64,000 nucleotides of DNA from Plasmodium malariae (Eukaryota; Apicomplexa; Aconoidasida; Haemosporida; Plasmodiidae), in NCBI RefSeq assembly GCF_900090045.1, contig NC_041788.1, forward strand, positions 3,095,501-3,159,500, given 5' to 3'. Position numbers and translations under genes: made by a program. The notes below the pieces were generated by a model. That model did not search any database and was not told where the DNA came from. It saw nothing but the letters and a program-made list of their open reading frames with translations. Of the stretch, positions 59,106-64,000 are shown one piece after another; position 1 is the first letter of the stretch, and each line of letters opens with the position of its first letter.

Positions 59106-59457
59106 TCATTGCTCCTTCTTCACTATTAAAATTTTTTTCTTGGTTTTGGCAGATGGTTCAACAAAACCTTTAAACAAGTCACTTTTTTTTATTTCCTTAT
59201 ATGATATGTTGTTCATATCCTTACCATAATGGGGCTCGTCATAATTATAATTTTTTTTTCCAGTTTCTCTCTTATATGTTTTACTGTACAAATACCTAGC
59301 GATGTTCGTTTCATCATTGTCTTCATTTTTGTCTGTACACATTTCTTTAGAATAGGTGGATGTGGATCCTAAAAGGAAAACAAAATTTATAAATAATTGA
59401 TTGTGTACATGTTAATATTGTTAGAACGTTTGCATCTCTATATATGCACATGCATAA

Positions 59458-59516
<59 letters not shown>

Positions 59517-62500
59517 AAAATAACGACGAATCTAATTTGTGCCATTAAATTTACAAACAGGTGAGCACATTTTTGTTCTAAATAAGTGAAGTACAGATGT
59601 GATGTAAGGAGAATAATTTTTTTTTTTTTTATCATATTTATTTGCTGATAGTCGAGTGTCAAGTTTATACTCTGAAAAGTCATATATATTTACGTATATA
59701 TTTACATGTGTGCATAATTTGTGCATTCTTCGAGTACCATTATTTTCCATTCTGTATGTGTGGATTTTAATTGTCTTTTTTTTTGGCTCGTTTTCTTCAT
59801 CATAATCTGGAAGTAAGAAAATAAATCATAAAAAGTAAAAAAAAAAAAAAAAAAAAAACATACATGGTTAATGAATAATTACAATTTGGGCTTAAAAAAA
59901 AAAAAAATTATGTAATACTTGATGTTCTTGTATATATTTGATTCAGATCGAGTTTCTCATCAAAACTGCATAAACTTCTAAATTCATTTGTGTTTGTGTA
60001 ATTTTCCCTTTCACTTTCCTCTTCAGCCATAGGTGATGATCCTTTCGTCGCTCTTTCTGCTTCTCTTTCTGCTTCTTTTTCTGCTTCTATTTCTGCTTCT
60101 AATTCTGCTTCTATTTCTGCTTCTTTTTGTGCTTCTATTTCTGCTTCTTTTTGTGCTTCTATATCTGCTTCTTTTTGTGCTTCTATTTTTGCTTCCCTTT
60201 CCGCTCCTATTTCCGCTTCCCACTCCTTTTCCATTTCCTCTTCTCTTTCTTTTGCTTTTTCCCTTTTCCCATATTTTTTCCTCCCCTTGTTCTTCTCTCT
60301 TCCCTTCTTTTTTTTTTCCAACAGCTGCGCTTCTTGAACAACTTTTTTCAAGCTCTCCTCATTCTTCTTCATATCTTTCTCTTTCTTTTCCCACTGGCTC
60401 ATTTTTAGCATATATGACATTTTCCTTTCTAACTTTTCGTTCTCAAAAAGTTCTTTTTCTTTTTCTAATTTTTGTTTTTCTTCCAACAACATCTGTTTTT
60501 CTTTTTCCTCTCTCATAATTTTTTGCCTTCTAAATTCTTCTTTTTCTTTTTCTAGTTTGTCTATATCTTCTTTTAGTTTTTTTTTTTCTCGTTCGAAATA
60601 GTTATTTGAATTGATTAACTTGTTGAATTCAAGTTTTCCTTCTTTTTTTCCTTCTTTTTTTCCTTTTTTTTTCCCATCCTTTTTTCTTTCCTTTTTGTGT
60701 TCTTTACTCCCTTTCTTCTTTTTCGTGTCAACCGTAGCATCATTTTTACCCGCTTCGTCATCTTTACCTTTAACATCACTGGAAACATCTCCACCATTTT
60801 TCTTTTTTGAGTTTTTTAACATCCATCCTGTGGTCAAACTAGGTTCAAAGTTCTTGTCAGTATCACCACCTGCTTGTAGTCTTTCTAACTCCTCGTTCTT
60901 CTTGTTTATATCTTCATTCACTCCATCTATATTTTTTGTACAAACATTTCTGTTTAAACTACCGGATCTGTTGGAAACGCTGTCCCGTCTGCTGTGATCA
61001 AAGTGAATACCTTTTTCATCGTTTTCTTTGTTTTTATTTTTTATTGCTAAAAGTAAATTGACTGCATCTACAGATTTTCTTAATTTTTTCTTTTTCGACT
61101 TTTCATCCTGCATATTTTGTACGTCAGGTTTGTGTATATCGTTTTCGTCGGAATATCTTTTATGTGCATCATTATCTTTACCCCTGTTCCTTTCATTGTT
61201 CTTTTCTTTGCTTTTTTCCGAGTTATTTCCTCCCATTTTGCTCGTAGGATCATTTATATTATCTATATCATAAGCGCCATCATTCAGTGTATCCTGAAGT
61301 TCATTAGGGGTTAGAACATCCTTGTTTTGTATATCTTGTAAAGTTGGGAAGTTTCCATTTTCGTATGTTTCTTTGTCCTTTTTCTTCTTTGAATTCTTAA
61401 TTTCGGCTTTTCTTTGCGCCTGAGAAAAAGTACAAGTTGGGACAACGGGAGAGTAAGAAAAGGATAGGGAAAATAAAAAAAAAAATAGAAAATTTTGAAA
61501 AAAAAAAAAAAAAAAGAGCATGGTGTAAACGTTCATGGGGGTATCACCCATACGCACATTTGGATGTAGAGGAATTCACTCTATTAGCTCAAACGATGGC
61601 GGTGTAACACAGTTCCTGGCCAAAAATGGTTACATGATGATATGCATATGCAAGTGTGTGTATATGTGTTCATGTCTGTATGTTCGTATATAAGCATGTA
61701 TATGCTTGGGAGAACCTTCTCGCGGGCGATTTCCATTTTCTTCAACTCCCGCTGCGTAATTTTGACGCAGGTGATTATGTAAATGTACGCAGATATGAAG
61801 TCCCCCGGAAGGCTGTAGAGACAAACAGCAAGGGAAAGGCATAGAGACCTATCCCTAGATTCTAGGATAGCCAGTGTACTTATAAGTTTATCAGAAATAA
61901 ATTTCGATTTATATGTATTAAAGTGATAAGGAAATCCAAGTAATCTGTGACTTTGTGGAACTTTATGATATAAAGCTTTTTTCCAATCCTCAATTTTAAC
62001 CTTTGCTAAAAGTGCATCTTCATTTCTTGAAGTATTTAATTGATGTAATAATTCTAATCCGATTTGTAGAAATAATTCTAAAGTTTCATCTCTATTCCAT
62101 CTAGTAGACAAATTTCGAGATGCTCTATATATATTAATATTTTTTTCAATATTTGTCCGTAATTCTTTTGCAATTCTGTCTAACTCCATATTTTCCATTT
62201 TATGACTAAAACTTTTTAAAGTAAAGCATGGTTTAATATTATATTCAACTGATGAAAAAGGAAACCACAAATCAAATTTCCAATAATCATACCAAATGTT
62301 TAAAGGACTAGATTCTTGCAAATTTAAATAAATATTTTTATTATTAAAAATTAGATCTATTGTTTTATAAGGTAAGGATGGACCACCAATTGGTACATCA
62401 GTTACTCTATTTTTAAATAATTCTTTAATATGTCTTTTAGTGTCTTCCTTTATACGTTCTGTATTAATATTGATTCCATTTTTATAAAGAAATCCATCTC

Positions 62501-63977
62501 TTATATGAGATTTATATTTAGATTCACTTAATTTTATTTCTATACTTTTTAGTTTATTTAGATTATAAAATCTTCTTTTCAATATGTACACATTACCTGT
62601 TGTTGTTTCCCAAAATTTTACTAGTCCATAATTTTTTTCTTCATTATATTCAAATGTTGCTACCCATGCATGTTTTTGATTATCCCACAATGTACCAAAA
62701 CATACAAAAGCTATGACAGGTATGCCTAAAAATAAACTACATAATAATAAACTATGATCTAATGCATTGCCCCCTTTTAATTGTAACGTAAAATCTGGAG
62801 TAAATGCAATATTATCCTTTTTATGTACAAAAGGTATACAACGCACATAATGAAATATTGCATTAGTCGACTCATCACAATATGGCGATTTAACATTTGT
62901 AAGTAATGATGGTAAGAAATGGTATTCCTTTCTCTGATTGAATAACTCATAATTGTAATATCGTTTTGCCTTTGTTACGTCTGTACAATTGTCCGGTATA
63001 GCTTTGATTGTTCTTAATACTTCTATATATAAAATTTTTAATTTTTCATATTTTTCTGCTAATTTGGAAGGGAAATTTTTAGTAGTATTAAAAACAAGTG
63101 GTGCAACTACTTTAATATTTTCATTATTTAATAAATCTGGGTACGTCCAAATGCTAAAATGAATATTAGACATCCGTTGATCATTATGTAAAAAAGATAA
63201 TTTTTTACATCCTCTATAAACTACAGTATCATAATTCGTTTTTACATCTGTTTCTAAATCAATATGTTCTAGTTTTGTTTTACCTCTTTTCACGTTTTTT
63301 TCATTAAAGAATATTTCATACGGTGTAATACATATACCTCCAATGTATATAATATCTTCTGTTTTACCCCATACATCAATATATATAAATCCTTTTTTAC
63401 TAAAATTTTGATAATTCACATCATTTTTAGTATTAAATCGTAATGGTATAGCAATCTGACTATCATAATTGGGCGTTAATGTCTTCTTCACTAATCTAGT
63501 TCTTCTACTTGTTTCATCAAAAGAAACCTCCACATAACTGTCAAGCTCTTTAATATTATCTACAGTAACTATTTGATCTATATTGTATATATGAACTATT
63601 AAATAACAGTGTTTATTATCCAAATGATACAAGTCTCCTACTTGTCTATATCTCGGTACCCTTTGAATAACTACTTTTCCTTCTAAGCTACCTAGTTTCC
63701 ATTCTTCTAGTTTTTTTTCCCATCCTTCATATTTTGCTTCCTCAACAAGCCACGTAGGTGCCTCTAACTCGTGCATTACGTACGGGTAGTCCACAATTCC
63801 TTTCAACGGAATCTGACATGTTCCAACTATTCGCAATCTCTTCGGCGCGGTCATGTCCTCGACTTTTATCTTAAACGAAAGAGAATTTATGCGGTTGTAC
63901 AGACTAGAGGAATGAATACAGGATAGTGGCATACATTCAGGATTAGTAACATGAGTACATGATAGAGGTGTGAACAT
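59106..63977 (-). CDS. C2 + transglutaminase-like protein, CC2D2A/CEP76 group, 5' end probably missing
   Basis: Four exons: 63977-61716, 61419-59919, 59806-59738 and 59368-59106; about 1364 aa if ATG 63977 is used. Exon 1 holds a C2 domain (about 120-225; LDSYVEVSFDETSRRTRLVK, GFIYIDVWG), a transglutaminase-like core (about 375-465; GGNALDHSLLLCSLFLG, HAWVATFEY, VKFWETTTGNVY) and CC2D2A-like blocks (ESSPLNIWYDYW about 555; LSTRWNRD 623; GFPYHF 681). Exon 2 is a charged coiled coil with EAEIEAQK repeats. The usual catalytic Cys is absent (GGNALDH), so it is likely structural. Known family role: ciliary transition zone/centriole. Residues 34-58 (SFKIKVED...CQIPL) look like the end of another C2 domain and follow a good acceptor (TTTAAG), so the gene probably starts beyond the window. 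The 61716 and 59738 donors (GTTCTC, GTACTC) are weak. Confidence 0.78.
60050..60232 (-). repeat. Coding repeat EAEIEAQK/EAERE
   Basis: In-frame 12-24-bp repeats rich in GAAGC in exon 2 of the C2/TGL gene, encoding an alternating Glu-Ala/Ile-Lys helix about 60 residues long. Such sequence favours a rigid single helix. Confidence 0.9.
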
Positions 63978-64000
63978 AGTTTAGCTTCGTCCACACGGAC

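Noticed and set aside
59532..59737. Continuation of the third C2/TGL exon through KLCTHVNIYVNIYDF
   Set aside because: The only donor at its end would create a stop codon with the next exon; the GTACTC donor at 59737 keeps frame. The continuation looks like intron, though the donor is weak.
60033..60518. Leu-rich plus-strand ORF resembling a membrane protein
   Set aside because: Antisense shadow of the Glu/Lys-rich coding repeat of the C2/TGL gene.
61584..61715. C-terminal tail of exon 1 of the C2/TGL gene reading PSIYMLIYEHTDMNTYTHT
   Set aside because: Microsatellite-like sequence after a possible donor; the next exon continues the Lys/Glu helix in phase (MEIAREK-AQRKAEIKN).

Overview
The window is a stretch of nuclear chromosome from a malaria parasite (Plasmodium). 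The evidence is extreme A+T richness, long poly-A/poly-T runs, intergenic microsatellites, Asn/Lys-rich insertions inside conserved proteins, and many short introns with GTAAGA/GTATAA-type donors and T-rich acceptors. I cannot fix the species; the moderate repeat load would suit P. malariae or P. ovale, but that is a guess. From memory only, the block farnesyltransferase alpha - RPS17 - rab GDI resembles part of P. falciparum chromosome 12; a synteny search would settle it.

Layout, left to right: a QSOX-type sulfhydryl oxidase (-); a tiny prefoldin-like protein (+); a tRNA-guanine transglycosylase (+); a seven-exon membrane protein (-) with one reading-frame conflict; a DRC4/GAS8-like coiled-coil protein (+); an unknown protein (+); farnesyltransferase alpha (+); ribosomal protein S17 (+); rab GDI (-); a small Tim (-); syntaxin 16 (+); the tri-snRNP protein SNU23/ZMAT2 (-); a TMEM258-like oligosaccharyltransferase subunit (+); an unknown small spliced gene (-); an unknown low-complexity protein (+); SNF7/CHMP4 (-); eIF1/SUI1 (+); an AKTIP/FTS-like inactive E2 variant (+); a WDR82/Swd2 WD40 protein (-); and a large C2 plus transglutaminase-like protein of the CC2D2A/CEP76 group (-), whose 5' end probably lies beyond the window.

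Most genes are housekeeping: membrane traffic (GDI, syntaxin 16, SNF7, AKTIP-like, prenylation), secretory-pathway folding and glycosylation (QSOX, TMEM258-like), translation (RPS17, eIF1, TGT), splicing (SNU23), chromatin/RNA processing (WDR82) and mitochondrial import (Tim). Two (DRC4-like and CC2D2A-like) belong to families of the axoneme or ciliary base and would fit the male-gamete flagellum. There are no operons; each gene has its own A+T-rich flanks. I saw no tRNA, rRNA, transposon, CRISPR or virus-like sequence. Multi-exon models were built by hand from splice sites and phase agreement, so short exons are less certain than long ones. Tandem arrays sit between genes or inside introns, plus three in-frame arrays inside coding exons.
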